Origin: Antilocapra americana
Lineage: Eukaryota; Chordata; Mammalia; Artiodactyla; Antilocapridae
NCBI GenBank assembly: GCA_007570785.1
Contig: ML662449.1
Span: forward strand, 10,553,907 to 10,617,906
Direction of reading: 5' to 3'
Length of the DNA stretch: 64,000 nucleotides
Below, piece after piece: positions 12,717 to 24,535 of this stretch. Position 1 is the stretch's first letter; each line of letters starts with the position of its first letter. Position numbers and translations under genes: made by a program. Below the pieces are notes generated by a model. It saw only the letters and a list, made by a program, of their open reading frames with translations. It was not told the DNA's origin and made no database searches.

Positions 12717-12887
12717 GGGACTTCTCTGGTGGTCCAGTGGTTGAGACTTTGCCTTCCAATACAGGGGGTGCAGTTTCAACCCCTGGTTATGGAGCTAAGA
12801 TCCCAAATGCCTCATGCAGCCAAAAAAACAAAACATAAACAACAGAAGAAATATTGTAAAAATTCAATAAAAGACTTAAAAAAAAAC
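12717..12887 (+). mobile_element. CHR-type (tRNA-Glu) SINE with target duplication
   Basis: The element starts GGGACTTCTCTGGTGGTCCA and GTGGTTGAGACTTTG, has the tRNA B-box-like CAGTTTCAACCCCTGG, then AGCTAAGATCCC, and ends in an A-rich tail. The 9-bp flank AAACCCCTT is present at 12708-12716 and 12888-12896. CHR SINEs are shared by ruminants, hippos and whales, so the family predates Bov-tA. Confidence 0.92.
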
Positions 12888-12937
12888 AAACCCCTTAAGG
12901 AACATTGACTTGTTCAAAAAAAATTCTTCAGTCATTT

Positions 12938-13024
12938 CCTCCCATCCAAGTACTAACCAGGCTGGACCCTGCTTAGCTTCTGAGATCAGATGAGGAGAGC
13001 ATTCAGGGTAATACGGTAATAAAC
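12938..13024 (-). pseudogene. 5S rRNA pseudogene, 3'-truncated
   Basis: The minus strand reads GATCTCAGAAGCTAAGCAGG and CCTGGTTAGTACTTGGATGG, the signature core of vertebrate 5S rRNA. By motif position it covers about nucleotides 1-87 of 120. The 5' end (13,024 side) is degraded but alignable. The last third is absent: similarity stops after GATGGGAGG at 12,938. The internal A-box and intermediate-element region is present and the C-box region is cut. No poly(A) tail or target duplication is obvious. It is not expected to make functional 5S rRNA. Confidence 0.9.
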
Positions 13025-13354
13025 CACCCCAGTGAATCCTTATTGAAACTATTCATCTGACTGAGGAGATAAGAAGCTTGAGGTAGGTGGGCTTTGCCAG
13101 GGCCAGTTGGAGATAATACTGGCCTTTTACGATGGGCTTTCATGGGACTCCATTCAGGCTAACCTGAAACCCATCAGTGCCAGGAGTAGATTCACTTCTG
13201 GTTTGAGTTAAGCTGGGTTTGAGAGATTCCCTTCCTGTACACAGCACATTGGCAAACATTAAAAAGTGAACTGGCCTTATTTCAGGGATAAAACTTTACA
13301 GCAGTGGCCCCTTGTGCCCATCTGCCTCCTCAGGAAGTGCCGATGAATTTGGTG

Positions 13355-14137
13355 CTGATATTACTTGCAAGATGGAGGAGTAGAAGGATGTGTGCTCATC
13401 TTCTCCTGTGAGAAATCCAAAATTACAACTCACTGCTGAAAAACCATTGACAGAGAATGTTGGATTCCACCAAAAAAAAAAAGATGCCCCATGTCCAAAG
13501 GCAAAGGAGAAGCCCCAGCAAGATGGTAGGAGGGGCAAAATTGCATTTAGAATCAAACCCCATACCCATCAGAGATGCTTGGAGGGCCCAAACAAAACCT
13601 TGTGTGCACCAGGAGACCCCACAGAGAATGAGCCAGACCTGCCTTTGAGTGTTTGAGTATCTCCTGTGAGGTATGGGTCAGCAGTGGCCTGCCAAATTTG
13701 CAGGGGCTCTGGGCACAGTAGATTTGGGTGTGGCATAAGCCCTTTTGGAGGAAGTCACCATTAACCCCACCACAGAGCACCAGAACGTACACAGGACTGG
13801 GGAAACAGACTCTTGGAGGGCACAAACAAAACCATGTGTGCATCAGGACTAAGGAGAAAGGCGCTGTGATTCCACAAGATATGGACCCAGACTTGCCTGT
13901 GAGTGTCCAGGCATCTCCAGGAGAGGCATGGGTCAGTGGTGGCCTGCTGCAGGGTTGGGAGCATTGAGTGAAGCAGCACATACATGGGATCTTTTGAAGG
14001 AGGACTCCATTATACACAGTCCCTCTCATCAGCAGAAAATTGAATTAAAGAGCATGGCCTCACCCATCAGAACAAGACCCAGTTTCCCCCTCAGTCAGTC
14101 TCTCCCAGCAGGAAGCTTCCATAAGCCTCTTATCCTT
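13355..14137 (+). promoter_or_regulatory. LINE 5' leader with two tandem diverged units (inferred promoter)
   Basis: The leader opens with AAGATGGAGGAGTAGAAGGA, the style of a mammalian LINE 5' UTR start. A unit beginning GGAGGGCCCAAACAAAACC at 13,581 recurs at 13,815 as GGAGGGCACAAACAAAACC. Both units continue with CAGACYTGCCT, GGTATGGGTCAGCAGTGGCC or its variant, a GGGATCTTTTGAAGGAGG-like block and CCATTA. Units of about 230 bp thus lie head to tail. A promoter role is inferred by analogy with tandem L1 monomers. The minus-strand 158-codon frame here has no support as a gene. Confidence 0.55.
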
Positions 14138-16118
14138 ATCCATTAGAGGGCAGACAGAATGAAAAACACATCACAGAAAACTAATCAAACTGATCACATG
14201 GACCACAGCCTTGTCTAACTCAATGAAACTATGAGCCATGTCATGTAGAGCCACCCAAGATGGATGGGTCATGGTGGAAAGTTCTGACAAAACATCATTC
14301 ACTGGAGAAGGAAATGGCAAACCATTTACGTATTCTTTCCTTGAGAATCCTATGAACAGTATGAAAAAGCAACAAGAGAGGACACTGAAAGATGAACTCC
14401 CCAGGCTGGTAGGTGCCCAATATACTACTGGAGAACAGTGGAGAAATAACTCTAGAAAGAATGAAGAGATAGAGTCAAAGCAAAAACAACACCCAGTTGT
14501 GGATGTGACTGGTGATGGCAGTAAAGTTCAATGCTGAAAAGAACAATATTGCATAGGAACCTGGAATGTTAGGTTCATTAATCAAGGTAAATTTAAGTGA
14601 TAAAACAGGAGATGGTAAGAGTGAACATCGATATTTTAGGAATCAGTGAACTAAAATGGACTGGAATGGGTGAATTTAACTCAGATGGCCATTATATCTA
14701 CTACTCTGGGCAAGAATCCCTTATATAAAAGAAATGAAGTAGCCCTCATAGTCAACAAAAGAGTCTGAAATGCAGTACTTGGATTCAATCTCAAAAACAA
14801 CAGGATGATCTCAGTCTGTTTCCAAGGCAAACCATTCAACATCACAGTAATCCAAGTCTATGCCCTGACCAGTAATGCTGAAGAAGCTGAAGTTGAACAG
14901 TTCTAAGAAGACCTACAAGACTTTCTAGAACTAAGACCCAAGAAAGATGTCCTTTTCATTATAGGGGACTGGAATGCAAAAGTAGGAAGTCAAGAGATAC
15001 CTGGAGTAACAGGCAAATTTGACCTTGGAGTACAGAATGAAGCAGGGCAAAGGCCAACAAAGTTTTGCCAAGAGAACGCACTGGTCAAAACAAACTCCCT
15101 CTTCCAACAACACAAGACCCTACACATGGACATCACCAGATGGTCAACACTGAAATCAGATTGATTGATTATATTCTTTGCAGCCAAAGATGGAGAAGCT
15201 CCATATAGTCAGCAAAAGCAAGAAAGACCAGGAGCTGACTGTGGCTCAGATCATGAACTCCTTATTGTCAAGTAAAGACTTAAACTGAAGAAAGTAAAGA
15301 CAACCACTTGACCATTCAGGTACGATTAAAACCAAATCCCTTATGATTATACAGTGGAAGTGACAAATGGATTCAGGGGGTTAGATTTGAGTGACAGAGT
15401 GCCTGAAGAACTATGGACAGAGGTTCACGACATTATACAGGAGGCAGTGATCAATATCATCCCCAAGAAAAAGAAATGCAAAAAAGCAAAAGGGCTGTCT
15501 GAAGAGACCTTACAAATGGCGAGTAAAGAAGAGAAGCAAAAGGCAAAGGAGAAAAGGAAAGATATACCCATCTGAATGCAGAGTTCCAAAGAATAGCAAG
15601 GAGAGATAAGAAAGCCTTTCTCATTGACCAAAGCAAAGAAATAGAGGAAAACAATAGGGAAAGACTAGAGATGTATTCAAGAAAATTAGAGACACCAAGG
15701 GAACATTTCATACAAAGATGGACACAGTAAAGGACAGATGGTATGGACTTAACAGAAACAGAAGATATTAAGAAGAGGAGACAAGAATACACGAAAGAAC
15801 TGTACCAAAAAGATCTTCATGACCCAGATAATCACAGCGGTGTGATCACTCACCCAGAGCCAGACATCCTGGAATGTGAAGTCAAATTGGCCTGAGGAAA
15901 CATCACTATAAACAAAGCTAGTGGAGGTGATGAAATTCCAGTTGAGCTATTTCAAATCCTAAAAGATGACGCTGTGAAAGTGCTGCACTCAATGGAGAAC
16001 TCAGCAGTGGCCACAGGACTGGAAAAGGTCAATTTTCATTCCAATCCCAAAGAAAGGCAATGCCAAAGAATGTTCAAACTACTGCACAATTGCGCTAATC
16101 TCACACACTAGCAAAGTA

Positions 16119-16496
16119 ATGCCCCAAATTCTCCAAGCCAGGCTTCAACAGTATGTGAACCATGCACTTCCAGATGTCCAAGCTGGAATTAGAAAAGGCA
16201 GAGGAACCAGAGATCAAATTGCCAACATTCGCTGGATCATTGAAAAAGCAAGAGAGTTCCAGAAAAACATCTATTTCTGCTTTATTGACTATGCCAAAGC
16301 CTTTGACTGTGTGGATCACAACAATCTGTGGAAAATTCTGAAAGAGATGGGAATGCCAGACCACCTGACCTGCCTCTTGAGAAATCTGTATGCAGGTCAG
16401 GAAGTAACGGTTAGAGCTGGACATGGAAAAACAGACTGGTGCCAAATAGGAAAAGGAGATACGTCAAAGCTGTATATTGTCACCCTGCTTATGTAA
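16119..16496 (+). pseudogene. BovB copy A, RT fingers/palm fragment
   Basis: A 125-codon open fragment of the BovB reverse transcriptase. It contains LQARLQQYVNHALPDVQAG, the RKGRGTRDQIANIRWIIEKA block and the palm motif A region YAKAFDCVDHNNL. It ends in a frame break at KGDTSKLYIVTLLM, where intact copies read toward ILSPCLFNLYAEYIM. That sequence continues in another frame in the next fragment, so an indel separates the two halves of the catalytic core. Confidence 0.88.
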
Positions 16497-16959
16497 CTTA
16501 TATGCAGAGTACATCATGAGAAACGCTAGGCTGGAGGAAGCACAAGCTGGAATCAAGATTGCTGGGAGAAATATCAATAACCTCAGATATGCAGATGACA
16601 CTACTCTTATGGCAGAAAGCAAAGAACTAAAGAGCCTCTGGATGAAAGTGAAAGAGGAGAGTGAAAAAGTTGGCTTAAAGCTCAACACTCAGAAAACTAA
16701 GATCATGGCATTCCGTCCCATCACTTCATGGCAAACAGATGTGGAAACAGTGACAGACTTTATTTTTTTGGACTCCAAAATCACAGCAGATGTTGACACT
16801 AGCCATGAAATTAAAAGATGCTTGCTCCTTGGAAGAAAAGCTATGACCAACCTAGACAGCATATTAAAAAGCAGCAACATTACTTTGTCAACAAAGGTCC
16901 ATCTAGTCAAGGCTATAGTTTTTCCAGTAGTTATATATGGATGTGAAATTGGACTATAA
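16477..16959 (+). pseudogene. BovB copy A, RT palm/carboxyl fragment
   Basis: A 160-codon open fragment with PCLCNLYAEYIMRNA, the catalytic YADD box (16,588-16,599) inside NNLRYADDTTLM, and the KITADVDTSHEIKRCLLLGRKA segment. It overlaps the preceding RT fragment in a different frame and ends at a stop after VIYGCEIGL, where related copies continue with ESWT. One of several degraded remnants of copy A. Confidence 0.88.
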
Positions 16960-17356
16960 AGAAAGCTGAGCACCGAAGAATTGATGTTTTTGAACTGTGG
17001 TGTTGGAGAAGACTCTTGAGAGTCCCTTGAACTGCAAGAATATCCAACCAGTCCATCCTAAAGGAGATCAGTCCTGGGTGTTCATTGGAAGGACAGATAT
17101 TGAAGCTGAAACTCCAATACTTTGGCCACCTGATGCGAAGAGTTGATGCATTGGAAAAGTCCCTGATACTGGGAAGGATTGGGGGCAGGAGGAGAAGGGG
17201 ATGACACAGGAAGAGATGGTTGGATGGCATCACCGGCTTGATGGACATGAGCTTGATTAAGCTCGGGAAGTTGGTGAGGGACAGGGAAGCCTGGCACACT
17301 GCAGCCCATATGATTGCAAAGAATCAAACATGACTGAGTAACTGAACTGAATTGAA

Positions 17357-19039
17357 TGCTTCACAGAGTTATGAGACAAAAGTGGAAGATAATGCAGTCA
17401 GGGAGTAACAGAATTGCCTTTGATAAAATTGGATTTTTATGTCATTTAAGATGCAAAAAGTATAATGGATGAGGGCAGGGTGTTCCCCTTGACTAGTTTC
17501 TTCTCTCAATTTGCCAGTGCTGGGATGGAAGCGTACCTTACTCTCTGGCTGTTAGGTTCTCTCTGTTGGAGCATGTTCCCATTGGAGGAGACTGTTTTGC
17601 CCATTTGGAGAGGGCAGCAACCTCTCTTTCGGGTGATTTGTTATAATGACGATGATTGTTGTTAGATTATTATAGTCACCCACTGGCAGGATTATAGTTA
17701 AAAATTTGGCAGTGTTTTCATTATAAATGACTATTTTTACAGCTCAGCTATAAAAGTTTACTTAGGTCTGAAATTTGATATACAAGTTCTCCATCCAGGA
17801 GTGCTTTCCTTTCAAATAGAATCTTAAAAAATGGTTAATAAAATTGGTCTGTCTAATTTTCCTGAGTTATATGAGTATTTTGGAAAAACAGAAATGTATC
17901 ATTTGTATAGGCTCTGTAACACTTTTTCTCAGTTAGCCTTGAGTTTAAACAAGATGCTATAAAATTTAAGTTATTCAAACTGAGCTTGGATAGATTGAGA
18001 GAAAAAAATGATATTATTCACGGGGCTAGACTAGAGAAAAGGAAATAAGCAGATAGTTTTTATATTTAAAATTAAAAACTCTATCTGTGGCCCAGAAGTG
18101 GAAGCTCTTCTGGAACAATTATCACTGTGCATTTTTATTATGCATTTTATACCTCTAAGTACATAATCACCTGCTCATGTCTATCTGATAAATAATGAGA
18201 TTTTTATTTCACATTTGCATTGTTAATTACACTATATTACAGAAGTAAGATATCAGGCATCTGTTATTAATAGAATGCAATTTTTTTTTAAAAAAATAGC
18301 AAGGGTACTTTAAATAGACAAAGAGAAAGCACCCTTTATTGGAGGCCACCCAGATCTGTTGATAATGTTTTATTTGGACTTTAGGGTAGTTGTAGCAGGA
18401 ATGAGGAAAAATACCACATCAACTGAAGCTATCAGGATAAAATATAATGTGCCTTACATTCTGGCAAGGGTTTATGTCCTTACCCTTGAGGAAGGAATCA
18501 TGGGTTTTGTAAATGCAAAAGAATATATTTAATGTTGAGAGGGTGAGAAATCCAACCCATGAGTTTCCTCTAGGTGTTTGACAACGTCTGGCAATGAAAT
18601 AAGGGTCCAGTTAAAAAAGTCAATTATAGCGGTCTCAGGATAACTATCTTCACTATAGAAAGATGGTTCTTCTGAACCAGGGCTTGCTTTCTTCCCTGAC
18701 TTTCATACCTAGGGTCTTGTTGAGAGAAGGTGTGGTGAAAAAAGCAACAGACTAAAAATCTAGGAGCTTGGGAATTCTCCATCTGCTCATTTCAATATGA
18801 GGAGTACTGACATTACCCTTTCAACCCCAGTGGGCTGTATGGGGCATTCAAGTGCAATGAATACCCTGTGAGAAGCAGATGAATGATAAATAAATTGTAA
18901 GTGATCAAAAAATGACTTCCCTTTGGGAAAGGCTCTGCACAAGCCAGTGGTGGATGCCTAATCTTTTTGGCAATAGATTTTATAGCCTTATCAGTCACCC
19001 CAATTGCGATACAGAACCATATATTACCATAAACAAACT
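17357..19039. other. Unique AT-rich sequence, no gene seen
   Basis: No exon or RNA gene recognised. The 18,813-19,121 minus-strand frame (102 codons) runs into an old L1 segment and has no recognisable domain. Confidence 0.5.
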
Positions 19040-19800
19040 CCCTCAAGTTATTCCCTGATATCATATCATACCCTCCATCCAACTCCAACTTGATTATTCT
19101 CCATGAATATAATTTGGTCATTTTGAGAATGCCATATAAATGGAATCATACAGCATGTAATCTTTTGAGATTGGCTTTTCACTCAGCATAAAGCCCATGA
19201 TATTCCCCAAGTTTTTGCATATATCGATAGTTTATTCCTTTATATTGCTGAGGAACTTTCTATTGTATGTATGCATTGTTTTTTACCTGTTAACTGATCA
19301 GAGGACCATTGGGTTGTTTTAGTTTGGGGCTGTTATAAATAAAATGGCAGTGAATATTCATCTAGAGGTTTTTTATAAATACAAGTTTTCATTTCCTGAG
19401 AATAAATAGGCAAAAGTGTAATTGCTGGGTTATATAATAACTGGTTAACTGTATTAAGAAACTGCCAGACAGTCTTTCAGAATAGCTTAGCAATCTTACA
19501 TTCCTGCTAGCAGTGTATGAAAGATCGAGTTGTTCTGCATCCATAACAGCGTTTGGTATTAATAGTTGCTTTTTTTTTTAACTTTAGCTATTTTAATAGA
19601 TACGTAGTGTTATAATATATGTCCTTGTAGGTTTAATCTGCATTCCTCTGTTGGTTAATGACATACGGTAATTCTCCATGTGTTATTTGCCACCCATATA
19701 TCCCCTTTGGTGAAGTGTCTGTTCAAGTCATTTGCCCATTTCCTACTAGGGCTTTTGAAGAAGTTTTGCTCTGTGCTATGACTGTACTCTCCCTATGGTA
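19040..19800 (-). mobile_element. Ancient L1 ORF2 fragment
   Basis: Minus-strand L1 ORF2 terminus by motif order: GCCATATAAATGGAATCATA, CTTTTCACTCAGCATAA, GGAACTTTCTATTGTATGT (the reversed 'aatggaatactactc' region), then ATTGCTGGGTTATATAATAA, CAGTGTATGAAAGATC and GAAGTGTCTGTTCAAGTCAT with TTTGCCCATTTCCTA. Heavily diverged with many stops, so an old eutherian L1M copy. Confidence 0.87.
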
Positions 19801-21079
19801 CTTTCACAAGAGGCTGTTCTAATAAATTAAATTTCTTTCCATCTATTGTGAATGCTGGCCATGCTGTGATGGGCCACAAGGCAGCACTCAAGAAAAACCC
19901 AGCCTGTCATTTTCTTCTAATACAGCTTTTCTTGGTTCCATTCTCCATGTCTATATGCTTGGAATGTTTCTTTCTGGTTTTTCACCAGGGACAGGAAAAT
20001 CTCATTAGTTCAGAAAGGAAAGAGGAAGAATAGAGTTAGGATGCCTCAAGGGCAATTACAGGTGAAAAGATGTTTTTAAAGAAATGCAATGAGATTACAA
20101 GTCTGATGACTATTGAGAAATCAAGAAAGTCTGATGAATAATATTAAAATTAAATCAAATATTTAATTGTAGGAGAGACTGACACCATTTTAAAAAAAGA
20201 TTGAGAATTGACTTTATAAAAAGAATCTTTCATTCAACTTCTGTGTGCATTCAAATTATTAGTTGACTTAAAGTTTCACTTTTCCAGGTCTGGACCATTT
20301 TCTGAAATTAAGTTACTACTGAAAATCCCTATGAAAGCGAATTTTAAAATTTTTATTGAATAAATAGTAAAAGGTAAATTAATTTAAGTAAAATAAAATT
20401 TGTGATAGTCTTACTTTGAAAAATCTCATCAAAGCACAGAGTTCTTTTAAAGAAGAAGAGAAATTGCATGACTGAAGAAGTAGAAGGAATAGTGAATGAC
20501 TCTTAATATGAGGAATATTTATTTTGAGAGAATTTTATACTGGAATTCCTTTACTTTAAAGCTACCTCCTCAGATATGAGGATTTGGCTTTGTGTCCTGC
20601 ATGTTGGAGAACCTGCTTTGGCCCAGTACAAGTGTTTCTCTCCTTCAAGGAGTGAATTCTGAGCACTCAGGGCAATGCTCACCTGTAGCTTGCGCTACAC
20701 CATCCCCCTTCAGGTACATCTCAGATCCCAGATCTCCGGAATTCCCTGCCCAGAGGGACAGGGTCTGTTTCCAGGGTCTGTGTGAGCCTCTTCCTCAGCC
20801 CCTCTTTCATCTTCCCCGGGGCTAAGTAGGCTTCCAGCACACTCATTGGTAAGCCCCAGGGGTGCTAGTGGTAGCTGTCTTGTAAGTGTGGCTATAGACT
20901 GAGTTTGTGCTGCAGGCTGGGGTTTCCTGTTCATGCAGGTGAAGCTTTCCCTAGGGGCAGGCATCAGGCCAGGCTGGAAAGTAGGAGATAAGGAGCATTT
21001 GTCCTCTAGTCCCAGACCCCCAAACACAGGGCCAGGTCTGCTTGTATGAATGACCCTGCAAGTTTTCAGAAGAAATACA
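19801..21079. other. Unique sequence, no gene seen
   Basis: AT-rich to about 20,560, then more GC-rich (20,590-21,060) with overlapping short frames on both strands. No splice-bounded exon or known domain could be supported. Confidence 0.5.
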
Positions 21080-21415
21080 TTTCAAGTTCCAGCTCAAAAT
21101 TCACCTTAACACCGCTGAAATACTCCACTTTTTAAAAAATTTGTGGGGTGTGCTCTATATCCTAACAGAGAGACTCTTTCTGACAACTCCTATAATACTT
21201 AGCCTGTGCTGTGGAATTTAGAACTTAATTCTATTCTGTCATTTACAGTGAGCTGTTGTTTTATTTGAGTTTTATTTTACCTCCAACTAAACTGTGAGTC
21301 CCTAGAGATAGAAAATAAGACTTATGCCTCTGTGGTAGTTACCTATTATATCTAACAGAATTTTGAATATAAGGTAAATAATAAGTACTTGTTGCTTGAC
21401 GGATAAACCTATAAT
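21080..21415 (+). mobile_element. L2 LINE 3' end
   Basis: The motif order matches the 3' terminus of L2: a TTCCAGCTCAAAATTCACCT block, a CTCTTTCTGACAACTCC-like block, AACTGTGAGTCCCTAGAGAT, and an end resembling the 'agtaggcgctcaataaa' type at AATAATAAGTACTTGTTG. Very old and diverged. Confidence 0.6.
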
Positions 21416-21990
21416 GCCTTATACATATGTTAAACAAGACTTAGGCTCACAGTTTTAAAATTTGAGATGGCTGAGGAAAGAAGCAGTTTTTCAGGTATAA
21501 AAGAGGACAATATAAAATTAGTGAAGGGAGAACAAAGGAAAAGAGGTCATTTGAGTGTCTGATTTTGCTTGGGGATTGAACCTGCAAAAAAGAACTTGTG
21601 CAGACTGCTTCCTTTCCCCAAGCCTCACCATCCCCTCAGGGTTTTTGAAATCAATAGGCAGACCTAGGGAGGATCTAGTGGATAGTGCCAATTTCAACTG
21701 TAAAAACAGCAGTAAGCAGGGGATTTGAAGAGCTCTGTTGTTTCACAGCAAACAACTTATTTGTGCCCAGTTCAACAGTAAATAAACAGAATGGTTTTGT
21801 GTGTGATTAAGAGGATTACATGTTAGAGAATCTGCTTTTGCTCTGAAAGCACAATTGACAGTAACTCCCTCTCCCTTTCTGTTCTGATACTACCATGTTC
21901 TCCCATAAAAAGACTAACAAAGTTCAGTTTACTTATCGCAAAATCAGTTTCTCCTTTCTAAGGTTGAGAACCTGGACTCTTTGACAGCTA
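21416..21990. other. Unique sequence upstream of BovB copy B
   Basis: Nothing recognised. It ends at the left copy of the long direct repeat that flanks the downstream BovB. Confidence 0.5.
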
Positions 21991-22053
21991 AAGGCTTTCT
22001 TTGCCTTCTAATGTAGTCTGGTTTGATTTGGCTGTTTTTACCCTAGACTCTAT
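21991..22053 (+). repeat. Left copy of long direct repeat flanking BovB copy B
   Basis: 63 bp starting AAGGCTTTCTTTGCC and ending CCCTAGACTCTAT. It recurs at 25,436-25,499 with two substitutions and one inserted base. The position exactly at the BovB ends argues for a target-site duplication. Confidence 0.88.
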
Positions 22054-22059
22054 GTCTTT

Positions 22060-22174
22060 ACCCCACACCTGAGGTCAGGGGCTGTGGCCAGGAGGAGCTA
22101 CCCCACATCCGAGGTAAGGAGCTGTGGCTCTGCTTTGCTGGAGCAGCTGTGAAAAGATACCCCACATTCAAGGT
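22060..22174 (+). repeat. Three 16-bp repeats in the BovB copy B leader
   Basis: The motif ACCCCACAYYYRAGGT occurs at 22,060-22,075, 22,100-22,115 and 22,159-22,174, two of them followed by AAGG or AAGAG. The spacing is irregular (40 and 59 bp). A leader or promoter role is inferred only from position at the element's 5' end. Confidence 0.75.
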
Positions 22175-22307
22175 AAGAGAAAACCAATAAGACAGTAGGC
22201 ACTGAGAGTGGGCATCAGAGGGCAGACAGACTGAAACCACAATCACAGACAACTAGACAATCTGATTACATGGACCACAGCCTTGTCTAACTCAATGAAA
22301 CTAAGCC

Positions 22308-22940
22308 ATGCCATGGGGGACCACCCAAGATGGCCGGGTCATGGTGGAGAGGTCTGACAGAACATGGTCCACTGGAGAAGGGAATGGCAAACCACTTCAG
22401 TATTCTTGCCTTGAGAACCCCATGAACAGTATGAAAAGGCAAAAAGAGAGGACACTAAAAGATGAACTCCCCAGGTTGGTAGGTGCCCAGTATGCTACTG
22501 GAGAACAGTGGAGAAGTAAATCCAGAAAAAATGAAGGGATGGAGCCAAAGCAAAAACAACACCCAGTTGTGGATATGACTGGTGATAGCAGGAAGGTCCA
22601 ATGCTGTAAAGAGCAATATTACATAGGAACCTGGAATGTTAAGTCCATGAATCAAGGCAAATTGGAAGTGGTCAAACAGATGACAAGAGTGAACACTGAC
22701 ATTCTAGGAATCAGCGGACTAAGATGGACTGGAATGGGTGAATTTAACTCAGATGACCATTATATCTACTACTCTGGGCAGGAATCCCTTAGAAGAAATG
22801 GAGTAGCCATCATAGTCAACAAAAGAGTCCAAAATGCAGTACTTGTATTCAATCTCAAAAAACGACAAAATGATCTCTGTTCCTTTCCAAGGCAAACCAT
22901 TCAATATCACGGTAATCCAAGTCTATGCCCTGACCAGTAA
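22308..22940 (+). pseudogene. BovB copy B, amino-terminal and endonuclease fragment
   Basis: A 210-codon frame covering the amino-terminal extension and the start of the APE-type endonuclease that nicks target DNA. GTWNVKSMNQGKL (residues 107-119) is motif I with N110. The next catalytic motif should read ISEL; here it reads ISGL, with Gly at residue 137 (codon GGA at 22,716) instead of the metal-binding Glu. Copy A keeps GAA at the matching place. The frame is then lost after NLKKRQNDLCSFPRQ. Later endonuclease motifs (GDWN near 23,030 and SDHELL near 23,310) survive in other frames. No functional enzyme is expected. Confidence 0.9.
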
Positions 22941-23740
22941 CGCTGAAGAAGCTGAAGTTAAACAATTCTATGAAACCTACAAGATTTTCTAGAACTAACA
23001 CCCCCAAAAAAGATGTCCTTTTCATTATAGGGGACTGGAATGCAAAAGTAGGAAGTCAAGAAACACCTGGTGTAACAGGCAAATTTGGCCTTGGAGTCAG
23101 AATGAAGCAGGGCAAAAGCTAATAGAGTTTGCCAAGAGAACACACTGGTCATAGCAAACACCCTCTTCCAACAACACAAGAGAAGACTCTACCCATGGAC
23201 TTCACCAGATGGTCGACACTGAAATCAGATTGATTATATTCTTTACTGCCAAAGATGGAGAAGCTCTCTCTATACAGTCAGCAAGAACAGGACCAGGAGC
23301 TGACTGTGGCTCAGATCATGAACTCCTTATTGCTAAATTCAGACTGAAATTGAAGAAACTGGAGAAAACCATTAAACCATTCAGATAAGACTTAAATCAA
23401 ATCCCTTATGACTATACAGTGGAAGTGAGAAATAAATTTAAGGGACTAGATCAGATAGACAGAGTGCCTGATAAGTTATGGATGGAGGTTCGTGACACTG
23501 TACAGGAGACAGGAATCAAGACCATCCCCAAGAAAAAGAAATGCAAAAAAGCAAAATGGCTGTCTGAAGTGATTTTACAAATAGCTGTGAAAAGAAGAGA
23601 AGTGAAAAGCAACGGAGAAAAGGAAAGAATTCCCATCTGAATGCAGAGTTCCAAAGAATAGCAAGGAGAGATAAGAAAGTCTTTCTCATTGACCAAAGCA
23701 AAGAAATAGAGGAAAACAATAGGGAAAGACTAGAGATCTC

Positions 23741-24535
23741 TTGAAGAAAATTATAGATATCAAGGGAATATTTTATGCCAAGTTGGGCTCAATAAAGGAC
23801 AGAAAAGGTAGGGACCCAACAGAAGAAGAAGATATTAAGAAAAGGTGGCAAGAATACATGGAAGAACTGTACAGAAAAGATCTTCATGACCCAGATAATC
23901 ACGATGGTGTGATCACTCACCTAGAGCCAGACATCTTGGAATGTGAGGTCAAGTGGGCCTTAGGAAGCATCACTATGAACAAAGCTAGTAGAGATGATGG
24001 AATTCCAGTAGAGCTATTTCAAATCCTGAAAGATGATGCTATGAAAGTGCTGCGCTCAATATGCCAGCAAATTTGGAAAACTCAGCAGTGGCCACAGGAC
24101 TGGAAAAGGTCAATTTTCATTCCAATCCCAAAGAAAGGCAATACCAAAGAATGCTCAAACTACTGCACAATTGCACTCATCTCACATGCTAGTAAAATAA
24201 TGCTTCAAATTCTCCAAGCCAGGCTTCAGCAATACATGAACCATGAACTTCCAGGTGTTCAAGCTGGTTTTAGAAAAGGCAAAGGAATCAGAGATCAAAT
24301 TGCCAACATCTGCTGGATCATCAAAAAAGCAAGAGAGTTCCAGAAAAACATCTATTTCTGCTTTATTGAATATGCCAAAGCCTTTGACTGTGTGGATCCC
24401 AATAAACTGTGGAAAATTCTGAAAGAGATGAGAATGCCAGACCACCTGACCTGCCTCTTGAGAAATCTGTATGTAGGTCAGGAAGCAACAGTTAGAACTG
24501 GACATGAAACAACAGACTGGTTCCAAATAGGATAA
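23741..24535 (+). pseudogene. BovB copy B, linker and RT fragment
   Basis: A 264-codon frame. It begins in the linker between endonuclease and RT (DPTEEEDIKKRWQEYMEELY), then carries the RT amino part: WPQDWKRSIFIPIPKKGNTK, LPGVQAGFRKGKGIRDQIAN and motif A region YAKAFDCVDPNKL. It stops at TAA right after WFQIG, where related copies have lysine (IGKGV). The coding sense resumes immediately in the same frame (GVYQGCILSPCLFNLYAEYIM). A single stop therefore separates motif A from the YADD box. Confidence 0.9.

Larger units (their letters stand above)
13355..17356 (+). mobile_element. BovB LINE copy A with long tandem-unit leader
   Basis: A long plus-strand BovB. It has a 5' leader (13,355-14,137), the body shared with the other copies from about 14,138, the endonuclease region (about 14,560-15,300), a linker, the RT core (about 16,080-16,960), the carboxyl part, and a 3' tail of repeated CTGAACTGAATTGA at about 17,356. 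Many indels and stops break the frame, so it is inactive. I found no convincing target duplication, and the exact 5' limit is uncertain. Confidence 0.88.

Noticed and set aside
13553..14029. 158-codon minus-strand open frame with many Cys
   Set aside because: It lies antisense to the tandem-unit LINE leader, has no recognisable domain or splice context, and overlaps other frames.
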